From NCBI GenBank assembly GCA_903844115.1, contig CAIMSI010000092.1, forward strand, positions 1-32,570: a stretch of 32,570 nucleotides of DNA, written 5' to 3'. Positions 15,989-23,988 of the stretch are shown piece by piece. The notes under the pieces were generated by a model that saw nothing but the letters and a program-made list of their open reading frames with translations, was not told the DNA's origin and did not search any database. The translations under genes were made by a program, and so were the position numbers. Numbering within the stretch: the stretch's first letter is position 1; each line of letters begins with the position of its first letter. This DNA comes from an uncultured Actinomycetes bacterium (GTDB lineage Bacteria > Actinomycetota > Actinomycetes > Nanopelagicales > Nanopelagicaceae).

Positions 15989-16486
15989 TTATTCGGGATC
16001 AGCGACTGCTACGCGAGCAGGGCGAATCACTCTCTCTTTGAATTTATATCCAGGTTGCAAAACTTTAATGACAGATGTTTCTTTTACATCAGGAGAAGTC
16101 TCGTGCATCAACGCTTCATGGACTTGTGGGTCAAAGGCAACGTTGATATCTGAAAACTTTGTTAATCCGATTTTTTCTGTGACGGCTAGGAGTTGATCGG
16201 CAACTGCTTTAAAGCCACCAGTTAACTCCCCGTGCTCTTCTGCGCGCTCGATGTTATCGAGTATAGGAAGAAGCTCAGTCATGATTAGCGCGAATGAAAG
16301 TTCGCGATCAATTATGCGATCACGATCGACACGCTTGCGGTAATTCGCGTATTCAGCTGTAAGTCTTTGAAGATCTTCTGTCAGGGAAGCAACAGGATCA
16401 GTTTCGATAGCAGCTAACGCTTCATCAACTGCAGCAGAGAGCTCCTCTTCGGAGCTCCCTTCTACAGGATTCTTAGATTCACTCAT
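15989..16486 (-). CDS. grpE: GrpE nucleotide-exchange factor
   Basis: Releases ADP from DnaK so that substrate can be let go. It is 165 aa, with an acidic N-terminus, a long dimerising helix (about 35-80, 'LTEDLQRLTAEYANYRKRVDRD') and the C-terminal beta domain ending 'VIKVLQPGYKFKERVIRPARVAVA', the family signature. The start ATG shares one base with the dnaK stop (TAATG), so translation is coupled. Second gene of the heat-shock operon; regulation through HspR at the dnaK promoter. Identification is firm. Confidence 0.96.
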   Translation of the reverse strand: MSESKNPVEGSSEEELSAAVDEALAAIETDPVASLTEDLQRLTAEYANYRKRVDRDRIIDRELSFALIMTELLPILDNIERAEEHGELTGGFKAVADQLLAVTEKIGLTKFSDINVAFDPQVHEALMHETSPDVKETSVIKVLQPGYKFKERVIRPARVAVADPE

Positions 16487-18312
16487 TACTCTTCAACAAC
16501 CTCAGCTTCATCAACACCATCGTGCTTTTCTGACCCAGCGGCAGCGTTTGCAGTTGCATCAGCTGATGCATACAAAGCAGCGCCAAGTTCTTGTGACAAG
16601 GTCGAAACCTTCTCTGTTGCACTCTTGATGCCAGCGAAGTCTGCGCCTTCAAGAAGCTTCTTTAAATCAGCAAGAGCTGTTTCAACTTCAGCTTTCTTTT
16701 CAGCGTTTTCAGGAGTCGATAACTTCTCATCGTTATCCTTAATGAACTTCTCTGTTGTGTAAGCAAGTGAGTCACCGGCGTTACGGATATCTGCTTCTTC
16801 ACGGCGCTGCTTATCTTCTTCAGCATGTGATTCGGCATCTTTAACCATGCGCTCGATATCTTCCTTTGAAAGTGCTGATCCGCCTGTGATGGTCATGGAC
16901 TGAGATTTACCAGTTCCAAGATCCTTCGCGGTGACATGCACGATTCCGTTAGCGTCGATATCGAATGTAACTTCGATTTGTGGAACGCCACGTGGTGCTG
17001 GAGCAATTCCAGTGAGTTCGAACATACCTAGGCGCTTGTTGTAAGAAGCCATTTCACGCTCGCCTTGGAAAGCTTGGATCTGCACTGCTGGCTGATTGTC
17101 ATCAGCTGTTGTGAAGATTTCAGAACGCTTTGTAGGGATTGTTGTGTTCTTTTCGATGAGCTTTGTCATCACTCCGCCCTTGGTTTCAATACCAAGAGAA
17201 AGTGGTGTTACATCGAGAAGAAGTACATCTTTAACTTCACCCTTGAGAACACCAGCTTGAAGCGCTGCGCCAACCGCAACAACTTCATCAGGATTTACGC
17301 CCTTATTAGGTTCTTTTCCACCAGTAAGTTCGCGGACAAGATCCACAACTGCTGGCATACGAGTTGATCCACCAACAAGTACAACATGATCAATATCGGC
17401 AATTGGAATTCCGGCATCCTTAAGAACAGTCTGGAAAGGCTTCTTTGTACGCTCAAGAAGATCTGCTGTCATTGATTGGAATTGTGCTCGTGTAATTGTC
17501 TCATCCAAGAACAATGGATTCTTTTCAGAATCAACTGTGATGTATGGAAGATTGATTGAAGTAGAAGCAGATGCTGACAATTCGATCTTAGCTTTTTCTG
17601 AAGCTTCACGAATACGTTGCATTGCCATCTTGTCTTTTGTGAGATCAATACCATTCTTTGATCCAAATGTCTTTACCAAGAAATCAACGAGTGCCTGATC
17701 CCAGTCATCTCCACCTAGGTGGTTATCACCGGATGTTGCTTTAACTTCTACAACACCGTCGCCAATTTCAAGAAGTGAAACGTCGAATGTTCCACCGCCG
17801 AGGTCGAAGACCAAAATTGTTTGTTCTTTGTCGCCCTTATCAAGTCCGTAAGCGAGCGCAGCAGCTGTTGGCTCGTTAACGATACGAAGCACATTGAGTC
17901 CAGCAATTTCACCGGCTTCTTTTGTTGCTTGACGTTGTGCGTCATTGAAATAAGCAGGCACAGTAATAACTGCGTCGCTGACTGTGTCGCCAAGGAATGC
18001 TTCGGCATCGCGCTTGAGTTTCATCAAGATACGCGCGCTAATTTCTTGTGGTGTGTATTTCTTTCCATCAATATCAACTGTCCATGCTTCGCCCATGTGA
18101 CGCTTTACTGATCGAATAGTGCGATCAACGTTTGTTACTGATTGACGCTTGGCAACTTCACCGACAAGAACTTCACCGTTCTTGGCGAATGCCACAATTG
18201 AAGGCGTTGTGCGCGCACCCTCGGCGTTGGCGATTACTGATGGTTCGCCACCCTCAAGAACGCTGACGCAACTGTTTGTGGTTCCTAAATCGATTCCTAC
18301 TGCTCTTGCCAT
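16486..18312 (-). CDS. dnaK: Chaperone DnaK (Hsp70)
   Basis: ATP-driven chaperone for nascent and stress-damaged proteins, and in actinobacteria co-repressor with HspR. It is 608 aa. The nucleotide-binding domain begins '[17 protein letters not shown]', with '[14 protein letters not shown]' and '[16 protein letters not shown]', and '[11 protein letters not shown]'. The substrate-binding domain starts after '[18 protein letters not shown]', and the lid runs to an acidic tail 'AEVVEE'. The start ATG follows AAGGAG at good spacing. It is first in the dnaK-grpE-dnaJ-hspR operon, with a promoter about 65-95 nt upstream covered by HAIR-like sites. Intact and typical. Confidence 0.98.
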   Translation of the reverse strand: MARAVGIDLGTTNSCVSVLEGGEPSVIANAEGARTTPSIVAFAKNGEVLVGEVAKRQSVTNVDRTIRSVKRHMGEAWTVDIDGKKYTPQEISARILMKLKRDAEAFLGDTVSDAVITVPAYFNDAQRQATKEAGEIAGLNVLRIVNEPTAAALAYGLDKGDKEQTILVFDLGGGTFDVSLLEIGDGVVEVKATSGDNHLGGDDWDQALVDFLVKTFGSKNGIDLTKDKMAMQRIREASEKAKIELSASASTSINLPYITVDSEKNPLFLDETITRAQFQSMTADLLERTKKPFQTVLKDAGIPIADIDHVVLVGGSTRMPAVVDLVRELTGGKEPNKGVNPDEVVAVGAALQAGVLKGEVKDVLLLDVTPLSLGIETKGGVMTKLIEKNTTIPTKRSEIFTTADDNQPAVQIQAFQGEREMASYNKRLGMFELTGIAPAPRGVPQIEVTFDIDANGIVHVTAKDLGTGKSQSMTITGGSALSKEDIERMVKDAESHAEEDKQRREEADIRNAGDSLAYTTEKFIKDNDEKLSTPENAEKKAEVETALADLKKLLEGADFAGIKSATEKVSTLSQELGAALYASADATANAAAGSEKHDGVDEAEVVEE

Positions 18313-18377
18313 TTTTCTTACTCCTTCTTGCTTTCTCTTAGAAAGCCCCTATTGGGAAAGGCGGGGGCTAGGCCTGA

Positions 18378-18406
18378 ATTCTCGCACTTGAGTCGCCTAC
18401 GGTCAA
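18378..18406 (-). promoter_or_regulatory. Candidate dnaK promoter (TTGACC / GAGAAT, 17-nt spacer)
   Basis: On the minus strand, TTGACC (18401-18406) and GAGAAT (18378-18383) are separated by 17 nt. The -35 and the spacer are almost exactly covered by HAIR-like site 1, so HspR binding would block RNA polymerase. The -10 match is moderate (4 of 6). Confidence 0.5.
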
Positions 18407-18407
18407 A
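18387..18407. promoter_or_regulatory. HAIR-like HspR operator 1
   Basis: CTTGAGT-N7-GGTCAAA. The left half matches the published HAIR consensus CTTGAGT-N7-ACTCAAG exactly; the right half keeps TCAA. It lies 75-95 nt upstream of the dnaK start. Confidence 0.7.
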
Positions 18408-18409
18408 AC

Positions 18410-18430
18410 CTTGAGTCGAGGCGGCTCAAC
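18410..18430. promoter_or_regulatory. HAIR-like HspR operator 2
   Basis: CTTGAGT-N7-GCTCAAC. The left half is a perfect HAIR half-site and the right half keeps CTCAA. It starts 23 bp from site 1, about two helical turns, so two HspR dimers could bind the same face of the DNA. Confidence 0.75.
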
Positions 18431-18503
18431 TGTGAGTTATCTACATAACAGAGGGAGCGTGGGATCTATTCCCGGGCGGGGGCTGGCTGGGTTTTGGCTG
18501 GTG

Positions 18504-19463
18504 TTAATGAAGGGGGTGTTCGGACTCGATCATCCGAATGGTGCGGGTGCGCCCGCGCATGACCAGCGAATGAGAACTGGCGTGATGGGGGTGGTAGCGA
18601 ATGCCTCGCAGGAGTTCACCGTCTGTGATTCCGGTGGCTGCTACGAAAACATCTTCTCCTCGGACCAGGTCATTGGTTGTGTAAATTCTATTAACGTCCA
18701 ACCCTGCTTGCTGTGCAGCTTCTATCTCTTCTGGCGTCATCGGTTGGAGTTGGGCTTGGATTGCCCCTCCCAAACATTTCATAGCACATGCTGCAATAAC
18801 ACCTTCTGGAGATCCACCAATTCCCATCAACATATCGGCGCCAGTATTGGGACGGGCTGCCAAGATTGCGCCAGCAATGTCGCCGTCACTAATGAATTTG
18901 ATTCGGGCCCCAGTCTCGCGGATTTCTTTCGCGAGTTGATCATGGCGCGGGCGGTCTAAAACAATGATTGTCATATCTTCAACAGCAATCCCTTTTGCCT
19001 TTGCAACGCGGCGAATGTTTTCCGATGTAGGCGCGGTTATGTCAATAACCGATGCACCTTCTTCGCCTGTAATAATTTTCTTCATATAAAAAACAGATGA
19101 TGCGTCCAACATGGCGCCGCGATTAGCCAGGGCAATAACGCTAAGGGCATTATTAATTCCTTTTGCAGTCAAAGAAGTTCCATCGATGGGGTCTACGGCC
19201 ACATCACATTCAGGACCATCCCCGTTGCCAACTTTCTCGCCGTTAAACAACATAGGTGCTTCATCTTTTTCACCTTCGCCAATAACAACGACTCCGCGCA
19301 TATCAACGGTTTGAATCATCTCGCGCATCGCATCCACTGCTGCTTGATCCGCCGCGTTCTTATCGCCTTTGCCTACCCACCTAGCAGCGGCTTGGGCTGC
19401 TGTCTCTGTAACGCGAACAAGTTCGAGTGCGAGATTGCGTCCAACCACCTGAGGGTTTTCCAT
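18504..19463 (-). CDS. glpX: Fructose-1,6-bisphosphatase, class II (GlpX)
   Basis: Hydrolyses fructose-1,6-bisphosphate to fructose-6-phosphate in gluconeogenesis; the usual FBPase of actinobacteria. It is 319 aa. Metal- and substrate-binding motifs are '[18 protein letters not shown]' (about 62-79), '[11 protein letters not shown]' (about 86-96) and, later, '[21 protein letters not shown]'. The start ATG (19461-19463) has no Shine-Dalgarno; TATAGT lies 6 nt before it, so a leaderless mRNA is likely. It is divergent from the EtfD-like gene (68 nt apart) and ends about 190 nt upstream of dnaK, with no clear terminator between. Intact and typical. Confidence 0.96.
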   Translation of the reverse strand: MENPQVVGRNLALELVRVTETAAQAAARWVGKGDKNAADQAAVDAMREMIQTVDMRGVVVIGEGEKDEAPMLFNGEKVGNGDGPECDVAVDPIDGTSLTAKGINNALSVIALANRGAMLDASSVFYMKKIITGEEGASVIDITAPTSENIRRVAKAKGIAVEDMTIIVLDRPRHDQLAKEIRETGARIKFISDGDIAGAILAARPNTGADMLMGIGGSPEGVIAACAMKCLGGAIQAQLQPMTPEEIEAAQQAGLDVNRIYTTNDLVRGEDVFVAATGITDGELLRGIRYHPHHASSHSLVMRGRTRTIRMIESEHPLH

Positions 19464-19469
19464 GCTGTA

Positions 19470-19475
19470 ACTATA
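19470..19475 (-). promoter_or_regulatory. Candidate -10 element (TATAGT) for leaderless glpX mRNA
   Basis: Minus-strand TATAGT is a 5-of-6 match to TATAAT and stands 6 nt before the glpX ATG, placing transcription start on the start codon. No ribosome-binding site lies between. Confidence 0.6.
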
Positions 19476-19519
19476 GTTTTCTTTTGCCGTAAACGAGGGA
19501 CGACGTTGCTTCTTTCGCG

Positions 19520-19525
19520 TACGCT
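19520..19525 (+). promoter_or_regulatory. Candidate -10 element (TACGCT) for leaderless EtfD-like mRNA
   Basis: TACGCT fits TANNNT and is followed by 6 nt and then the ATG at 19532. No purine-rich ribosome-binding site lies directly before the ATG. Confidence 0.45.
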
Positions 19526-19531
19526 ACTTAT

Positions 19532-21484
19532 ATGAAGGCCTTCCTTGTAGCCACTTCCTACGCTGTAACCCTTGTGGCGCTTCTACTTTTTGCGGTTAAA
19601 GCGCGTGAGATCTATGCGTTAATTAATCGCGGCCAGGCCGATCCAACTCGCTCTAACAATAAAGGCCGACGTTTTGCGTGGATGACACATGAGATTCTTT
19701 CTCATACAAAGATGACGCGATTTACACCTTCAGGAATTGCTCACTGGTTTGTCATGGTCGGCTTTGTGACGTTGTTTGGTTCACTTGTGCAGGCTTATGG
19801 TGAAGTCATTAGTCCTTCATTTCGATTACCGCTAATTGGTAATTGGATTGTTTACCGCGGATTTGTTGTAGGAATTGCTGGTTTAACGGGCGTTGGAATC
19901 ATTGTTTTAATGAAAGTTCGCTTTTGGAATATGTGGTTCCGTAAAGGACGAAAGAACCGCTTTCTTGGATCGGTTACATGGCGAGGATTGTATGTAGAGC
20001 TTACGATTCTTGCTGTTGTTGCCTGTGTATTCATATTGCAATTTAGTCACAATGAGCGCGTCATCATGTGGGCAGCTGCAATCAAGATATTTGTATCGAT
20101 GGCCTGGTTTATTGTCATTGCACTTAATTTGACTATGGGAGTTGCCTGGCACCGCTTCTTGGCGCCGTTCAATATTTTCTTCCAACGCAATCCAGATAAA
20201 CGTCCTTCTCTTGGCGCACTTCCAGAGATGCTCTCACATGGCAAGCCAATTAATTTTGAAGATCCTTCTGAGGACGATGTGTTTGGCATTGGTAAGGCTG
20301 CCGATATTTCTTGGAAGGGCTTGCTGGATATGGCCAGCTGTACCGAATGTGGTCGCTGCCAATCCCAATGTCCAACTTGGCATACAGATAAACCTTTGTC
20401 GCCAAAGTTGTTGATTATGGCGATGCGTGATCATGCGCTGACAAAAGTTGAATCTGATGCGCCGATGAGTTCGGTGATATCAAGTGATGTTTTGTGGTCG
20501 TGTACTTCATGTGGCGCATGTGTGCAGGAATGCCCGGTTGATATCGAACATGTTGATCACATTATGAATATGCGCCGCTACCAAGTTTTGGTAGAGAGTG
20601 AATTTCCTACTGAGTTAGGCGCAACTTTCCGCAATTTGGAGAAGGCTGGCAATCCTTGGGGTGCTAATCGCAATGATCGCGATGCGTGGATTGCAGAATG
20701 CGATTTTCCTGTCCGTGTTATTGAAGGGCAAATCCCAGATGATGTTGAGTATTTGTTTTGGGTTGGATGCGCCGGTGCGTATGAGGAGCGCGCAAAGAAA
20801 ACAACAAAGGCTGTTGCTGAGTTAATGCATATGGCTGGGGTTTCCTTTGGTGTGCTTGGAAAGCGCGAAACTTGCACGGGTGATCCGGCAAGGCGTGCTG
20901 GAAATGAATTTTTGTATCAAATTCTGGCCCGTGAAAATATTGAAACTTTTAAAGAAGTCTTTGCCAATCGTGGGGTAAAGAAAGTAGTTGTTACCTGTCC
21001 TCATTGCTTCACAACCATCGGGCGTGATTATGGGCAACAAGGTTATGAGTTGGAAACAATGCACCATACGCAATTGCTTAATGAATTGGTGAAGACGAAG
21101 AAATTGATTCCTGTTCCTCCGACTACTTCAAAATCGATCACTTATCACGACCCTTGTTATCTTGGCCGGCATAATCAGATTTATCAGCCTCCTCGCGAAT
21201 TGTTGGAATCTACAGGCGTAACAATTACTGAGATGCCTCGCAATAAAGAACGCTCATTTTGTTGTGGTGCTGGTGGTGGCCGTATGTGGCAAGAAGAAAA
21301 ACTCGGCAGCCAAATTAATATGAATCGCGTGGATGAAGCTATTGCTACTGGAGTTCAAGAGGTTGCAGTGGGTTGTCCGTTTTGCCGCGTGATGATTGGT
21401 GACGGCATGAATGGCCGTGGCGCTGATGTTGAGGTTTTAGATGTTGCCCAAGCGCTTTTGCGGACGGTTAAAAGTTCGAACTAA
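19532..21484 (+). CDS. Membrane iron-sulfur oxidoreductase, EtfD/HdrD-like (ETF:quinone-type electron transfer)
   Basis: Probably passes electrons from electron-transfer flavoprotein or a similar donor to membrane quinone, as proposed for mycobacterial EtfD (Rv0338c) in fatty-acid oxidation. The N-terminal part (about 1-215) has about five membrane spans, resembling the nitrate reductase gamma/HdrE fold, with histidines as possible haem ligands. Two 4Fe-4S ferredoxin motifs follow: C270-x2-C273-x2-C276-x3-C280 and C324-x2-C327-x2-C330-x3-C334. Two CCG-type domains complete it: 'FWVGCAGAYEERA' with 'VVTCPHCF', and 'YHDPCYLGRHN' with 'FCCGAGGGRMW'. At 650 aa it is shorter than Rv0338c. The 3' end overlaps the convergent rhomboid gene by 48 nt. 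Exact donor unproven; no etfAB in the window. Confidence 0.85.
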   Translation: MKAFLVATSYAVTLVALLLFAVKAREIYALINRGQADPTRSNNKGRRFAWMTHEILSHTKMTRFTPSGIAHWFVMVGFVTLFGSLVQAYGEVISPSFRLPLIGNWIVYRGFVVGIAGLTGVGIIVLMKVRFWNMWFRKGRKNRFLGSVTWRGLYVELTILAVVACVFILQFSHNERVIMWAAAIKIFVSMAWFIVIALNLTMGVAWHRFLAPFNIFFQRNPDKRPSLGALPEMLSHGKPINFEDPSEDDVFGIGKAADISWKGLLDMASCTECGRCQSQCPTWHTDKPLSPKLLIMAMRDHALTKVESDAPMSSVISSDVLWSCTSCGACVQECPVDIEHVDHIMNMRRYQVLVESEFPTELGATFRNLEKAGNPWGANRNDRDAWIAECDFPVRVIEGQIPDDVEYLFWVGCAGAYEERAKKTTKAVAELMHMAGVSFGVLGKRETCTGDPARRAGNEFLYQILARENIETFKEVFANRGVKKVVVTCPHCFTTIGRDYGQQGYELETMHHTQLLNELVKTKKLIPVPPTTSKSITYHDPCYLGRHNQIYQPPRELLESTGVTITEMPRNKERSFCCGAGGGRMWQEEKLGSQINMNRVDEAIATGVQEVAVGCPFCRVMIGDGMNGRGADVEVLDVAQALLRTVKSSN

Positions 21485-22042
21485 ATAAGTAGTTAGCGCA
21501 CCACCTAGTAGACCGCCGACGTGTGCATGCCAATCAATATTCGGTACTAAGAAGGTAATAAGTAAGTTGATGACAATTACACCAATTACATTTTTGTAAT
21601 CAATTCCGTGTTTACGACTTGTTACAAGCAGCGCTGCAAAGAGGCCGAAGATCATGCCTGATGCGCCCACCGCTGGGACATTGCTGGGGTTGAAGAAATA
21701 TGAGGCTGCTGAGCCTGCAAGGAGCGCACCTAACATGATGATTATGTATTTAGTCTTGCCATAAATCTGCTCGATGATGGTGCCAAGTTGCCACATCGCC
21801 AACATATTAAATAGTAAATGCGTGATTGATCCGTGAGTTAGCGCAACTGTAATCAAGCGCCAATATTCACCGTGATCAACACCGTGCAATTGGCCATCTG
21901 GAAAGTAAGCACTCTTGATAAGGAATAGCTCTTGTTGGAGTGGCAAGCTTAAATGCAGGATGTTTGGGTAATACTGGGCTGTGAAATAGAAACCACAAAT
22001 AACAATTATTAAATATGTTGTGAGTGAATTCTTTTGTTTCAC
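21437..22042 (-). CDS. Rhomboid-family intramembrane serine protease
   Basis: Cleaves membrane proteins within or next to their spans. It is 201 aa with six predicted spans and one additional N-terminal hydrophobic segment merged with them. The catalytic serine is Ser128 in 'GASGMIFG', and the catalytic histidine is probably His174 in 'HAHVGGLLGG'; 'WRLITVALTHGSITHLLFNM' (61-80) is the conserved L1/TM2 region with the oxyanion histidine and asparagine. The start is GTG at 22040-22042, with AAGG about 7 nt upstream. It follows ppiB by 12 nt, so the two form an operon. The last 48 nt overlap the end of the EtfD-like gene on the other strand. Substrates unknown. Confidence 0.92.
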   Translation of the reverse strand: MKQKNSLTTYLIIVICGFYFTAQYYPNILHLSLPLQQELFLIKSAYFPDGQLHGVDHGEYWRLITVALTHGSITHLLFNMLAMWQLGTIIEQIYGKTKYIIIMLGALLAGSAASYFFNPSNVPAVGASGMIFGLFAALLVTSRKHGIDYKNVIGVIVINLLITFLVPNIDWHAHVGGLLGGALTTYLVRTFNRPQKRLGNI

Positions 22043-22054
22043 GTTTGTGCCTTG

Positions 22055-22564
22055 TTAGGCGATAGTTACAGAATTAATTTTGATTGCTTGAACCGGACGA
22101 TCTCCCGCACCAGTTTTAGTCGTAGCAATCGCATCAACAATCTTTTGTGATGCAGCATCTTGTACTTCACCAAAGATTGAGTGCTTGCGGTTAAGCCAGG
22201 CGGTCTCTGTAACGGTGATAAAGAATTGTGAGCCGTTTGTTCCTGGTCCTGAGTTAGCCATTGCAAGAAGATATGGGCGATCAAAGTTAAGTTCTGGGTG
22301 GAACTCATCTGCGAACCGGTAACCAGGTCCGCCGGTGCCAGTTCCTAGTGGATCTCCACCTTGGATCATAAAATTAGAGATGACGCGGTGAAAAACTGTT
22401 CCGTCATAAAGATTTGCGGTTGTCTTCTCGCCAGTGTTTGGGTTTACCCATTCACGTGCACCGGTTGCGAGTTCAACAAAGTTGGCAACAGTTTTGGGTG
22501 CATGGTTTTCGAAAAGTTCTACGACGATGTCGCCGGCTGATGTGTGAAGGGTTGCTTGTGTCAT
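22055..22564 (-). CDS. ppiB: Peptidyl-prolyl cis-trans isomerase (cyclophilin type)
   Basis: Catalyses proline isomerisation during protein folding. It has 169 aa and no signal peptide, so it is cytoplasmic. Cyclophilin motifs are complete: 'YDGTVFHRVISNFMIQGGD' (about 53-71, catalytic Arg in FHR), 'NSGPGTNGSQFFITV' (about 108-122) and 'LNRKHSIFGEV' (about 128-138, with His in place of the Trp of cyclosporin-sensitive enzymes). The same gene lies a short way past gyrA and the tRNA pair in mycobacteria (ppiA). AATAAT lies 7 nt before the ATG with no Shine-Dalgarno, so the mRNA may be leaderless. The rhomboid gene follows after 12 nt. Confidence 0.95.
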   Translation of the reverse strand: MTQATLHTSAGDIVVELFENHAPKTVANFVELATGAREWVNPNTGEKTTANLYDGTVFHRVISNFMIQGGDPLGTGTGGPGYRFADEFHPELNFDRPYLLAMANSGPGTNGSQFFITVTETAWLNRKHSIFGEVQDAASQKIVDAIATTKTGAGDRPVQAIKINSVTIA

Positions 22565-22571
22565 GGCTCGA

Positions 22572-22577
22572 ATTATT
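22572..22577 (-). promoter_or_regulatory. Candidate -10 element (AATAAT) for ppiB
   Basis: Minus-strand AATAAT matches TATAAT in 5 of 6 positions and lies 7 nt before the ppiB ATG. This is the same geometry as at pyrE, glpX and dedA, although the first base departs from TANNNT. Confidence 0.4.
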
Positions 22578-22638
22578 CCGAAAAAAGGTGAATTGCGCTA
22601 ATTTGCCACCTTTGGCAGTGTTGATACACAACCTAGTT

Positions 22639-22986
22639 CTAATCTTCTAGTTCTTTTTGAGGTTGTTCTTGAAGATTGAGGTATTTGAGCACATGAGCGT
22701 CCAGCCAAGCTAGGTCATAAACACAATTTTGAACTTCTGCTCGCTTATTGCTGGAAATCGGATGGGATATGTGGTGTTGGTATTCGGTTGAATCTTTAAG
22801 TTTTGCCTTTAAATGAACGGTGCCGTTGTTATACGTATACAAAGAGCTGACGTAATAACTATTGACGGTGATATTTTTACGCTTTAGTAATTTCTTTGCT
22901 AGTTTTTTATAGTCTTTCTTCTCGTGGATTATCAGGCCGGAGAGGATGTAATCGAAGAAAACTTCTTCTATATTTTCTATATTCAC
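22639..22986 (-). CDS. Hypothetical protein, 115 aa, unrecognised
   Basis: I do not recognise this protein. It is small, soluble-looking and highly charged: a helical acidic N-terminus, a Lys-rich stretch around 25-37 ('KKDYKKLAKKLLKRK'), then an alternating hydrophobic/polar segment about 38-70 ('VNSYYVSSLYTYNNGTVHLKAKL') that looks like two or three beta strands, and an acidic Gln-rich end. It has one Cys, and no signal peptide or membrane span. The start is GTG 22984-22986, with GGAATGGGG upstream as a possible ribosome-binding site. It lies 33 nt after the secreted 161-aa gene on the same strand, so the two may share a transcript. The frame is intact, with protein-like composition. Confidence 0.6.
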   Translation of the reverse strand: MNIENIEEVFFDYILSGLIIHEKKDYKKLAKKLLKRKNITVNSYYVSSLYTYNNGTVHLKAKLKDSTEYQHHISHPISSNKRAEVQNCVYDLAWLDAHVLKYLNLQEQPQKELED

Positions 22987-23019
22987 CTGGACCCCATTCC
23001 TTGACTGGGGTAAGTCTAC

Positions 23020-23505
23020 TTAAGTTCCACATGACAGCGTGGGGTAATTTAAAGACTGGGCTGTCCGGTCAAAAACGCCAAACCCAGGAATAACGACATG
23101 AGCCGTAGCCACTCCGTAATATTTGGTCGGCTTGTTGTTTACGCAAAGTATTTTGGCATCGTTCATTTCTACGGTATATCCTGATTTTGAGCCTTTGCGA
23201 TTATCAAATGGCCGCATCAAAATGTCCCCTTTTTTTGGATCGACTTTGTAAATTTTTATCAAAATTTGGACTGCCGATTGATAGTGATGACATTCAGATC
23301 TTGCGTTAATTTTCAGATACTTTAACTTTGTATTTTTATACATTGAGGTTGAAATGTGTGCGTCATCGACGGCAAGACGACAAACTTTTGGAACAGCTTC
23401 TTTTGTTGTGACTGAACTAGGTTGGGCGAATGTTGATTGTGTAGTTAAAAATATGATGATAGCGGCGGTCGTGATGAGAAGTGTTAGGTAGTTTCTATTT
23501 CGCAT
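23020..23505 (-). CDS. Hypothetical secreted protein with four cysteines, 161 aa
   Basis: I do not recognise the family. The N-terminus is a clear Sec signal peptide: 'MRNRNY', a hydrophobic core about 7-21 and a likely cleavage after 'STFA' (27). The mature part of about 134 residues has four cysteines (42, 72, 121, 159), an even number fitting two disulfides in an extracellular fold, and alternating strands ('YLKINARSEC', 'AVQILIKIYKV', 'AHVVIPGFGVF') suggesting a small beta-sandwich. There is no lipobox. The start is ATG 23503-23505. It stands between the tRNA-Ala terminator and the 115-aa gene, probably transcribed with the latter. It may be lineage-specific. Confidence 0.65.
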   Translation of the reverse strand: MRNRNYLTLLITTAAIIIFLTTQSTFAQPSSVTTKEAVPKVCRLAVDDAHISTSMYKNTKLKYLKINARSECHHYQSAVQILIKIYKVDPKKGDILMRPFDNRKGSKSGYTVEMNDAKILCVNNKPTKYYGVATAHVVIPGFGVFDRTAQSLNYPTLSCGT

Positions 23506-23622
23506 CCGCTACGGTCGCAATTAATGCTCACTTGTACGGTTTCGTATCCACACCCACTATTTTTTGGTCGAAAATCAATACATTCAGGAATTTGTAAACT
23601 ACTGATTGTGGGTCGGTGTTGG

Positions 23623-23660
23623 AAATAAAAAACCCGCCAACATATTTGTTAGCGGGTTAA
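23623..23660 (-). terminator. Rho-independent terminator after tRNA-Ala
   Basis: On the minus strand, AACCCGC(T)AACA pairs with TGTTGGCGGGTT across a short AT loop, followed by a run of T (TTTTTTATTT). It begins 4 nt after the end of the tRNA-Ala gene and should end the tRNA transcript. Confidence 0.88.
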
Positions 23661-23663
23661 CTG

Positions 23664-23736
23664 TGGAGACTAGGGGGGTCGAACCCCTGACCCCCTGCTT
23701 GCAAAGCAGGTGCTCTACCAACTGAGCTAAGTCCCC
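23664..23736 (-). tRNA. tRNA-Ala (anticodon UGC)
   Basis: The minus strand gives a full cloverleaf of 73 nt: acceptor GGGGACT/AGTCTCC with discriminator A, D-arm 'GCTCAGTTGGTAGAGC', anticodon arm CCTGC-TTTGCAA-GCAGG with anticodon TGC, and T-arm 'AGGGGTTCGACCCCC'. The 3' CCA is not encoded. It lies 91 nt after tRNA-Ile, as in other actinobacterial origin regions. Confidence 0.96.
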
Positions 23737-23827
23737 GTTGTGAAACGGTATTTAATTTTGGAACCGCCGTACTGTACTTCTTTTTAGAACTTGTCTTGCT
23801 TTTGTTGCTTGTGTTGCTTCTCTTACG

Positions 23828-23902
23828 TGGGCCTACGTGGACTTGAACCACGGACCTCTTCCTTATCAGGGAAGCGCTCTAACCAGGCTGAGCTATAGGC
23901 CC
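23828..23902 (-). tRNA. tRNA-Ile (anticodon GAU)
   Basis: The minus strand gives a cloverleaf of 75 nt: acceptor GGGCCTA/TAGGCCC with discriminator A, D-arm 'GCTCAGCCTGGTTAGAGC', anticodon arm CTTCC-CTGATAA-GGAAG with anticodon GAT, and T-arm 'CGTGGTTCAAGTCCACG'. The 3' CCA is not encoded. It follows gyrA by 86 nt. Confidence 0.96.
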
Positions 23903-23988
23903 TTATTCTCATTAGTCTGGTTAAAGACCAATGCGGACAAGAGGCGTTAGGTTACCCGACTTATGCGCGCAGGCGCAAAATACCGGAA

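Noticed and set aside
18411-18959. 182-aa plus-strand ORF over the dnaK upstream region and glpX
   Set aside because: It is mostly antisense to glpX, and its start lies in the HAIR operator region; no recognisable domain.
22604-22617. Small hairpin TGCCA-CCTT-TGGCA as a terminator after the 115-aa gene
   Set aside because: The stem is only 5 bp, and no T-run follows on either strand.
23657-23851. 64-aa minus ORF in the tRNA region
   Set aside because: It runs through the tRNA-Ala gene and the tRNA spacer; not a protein.
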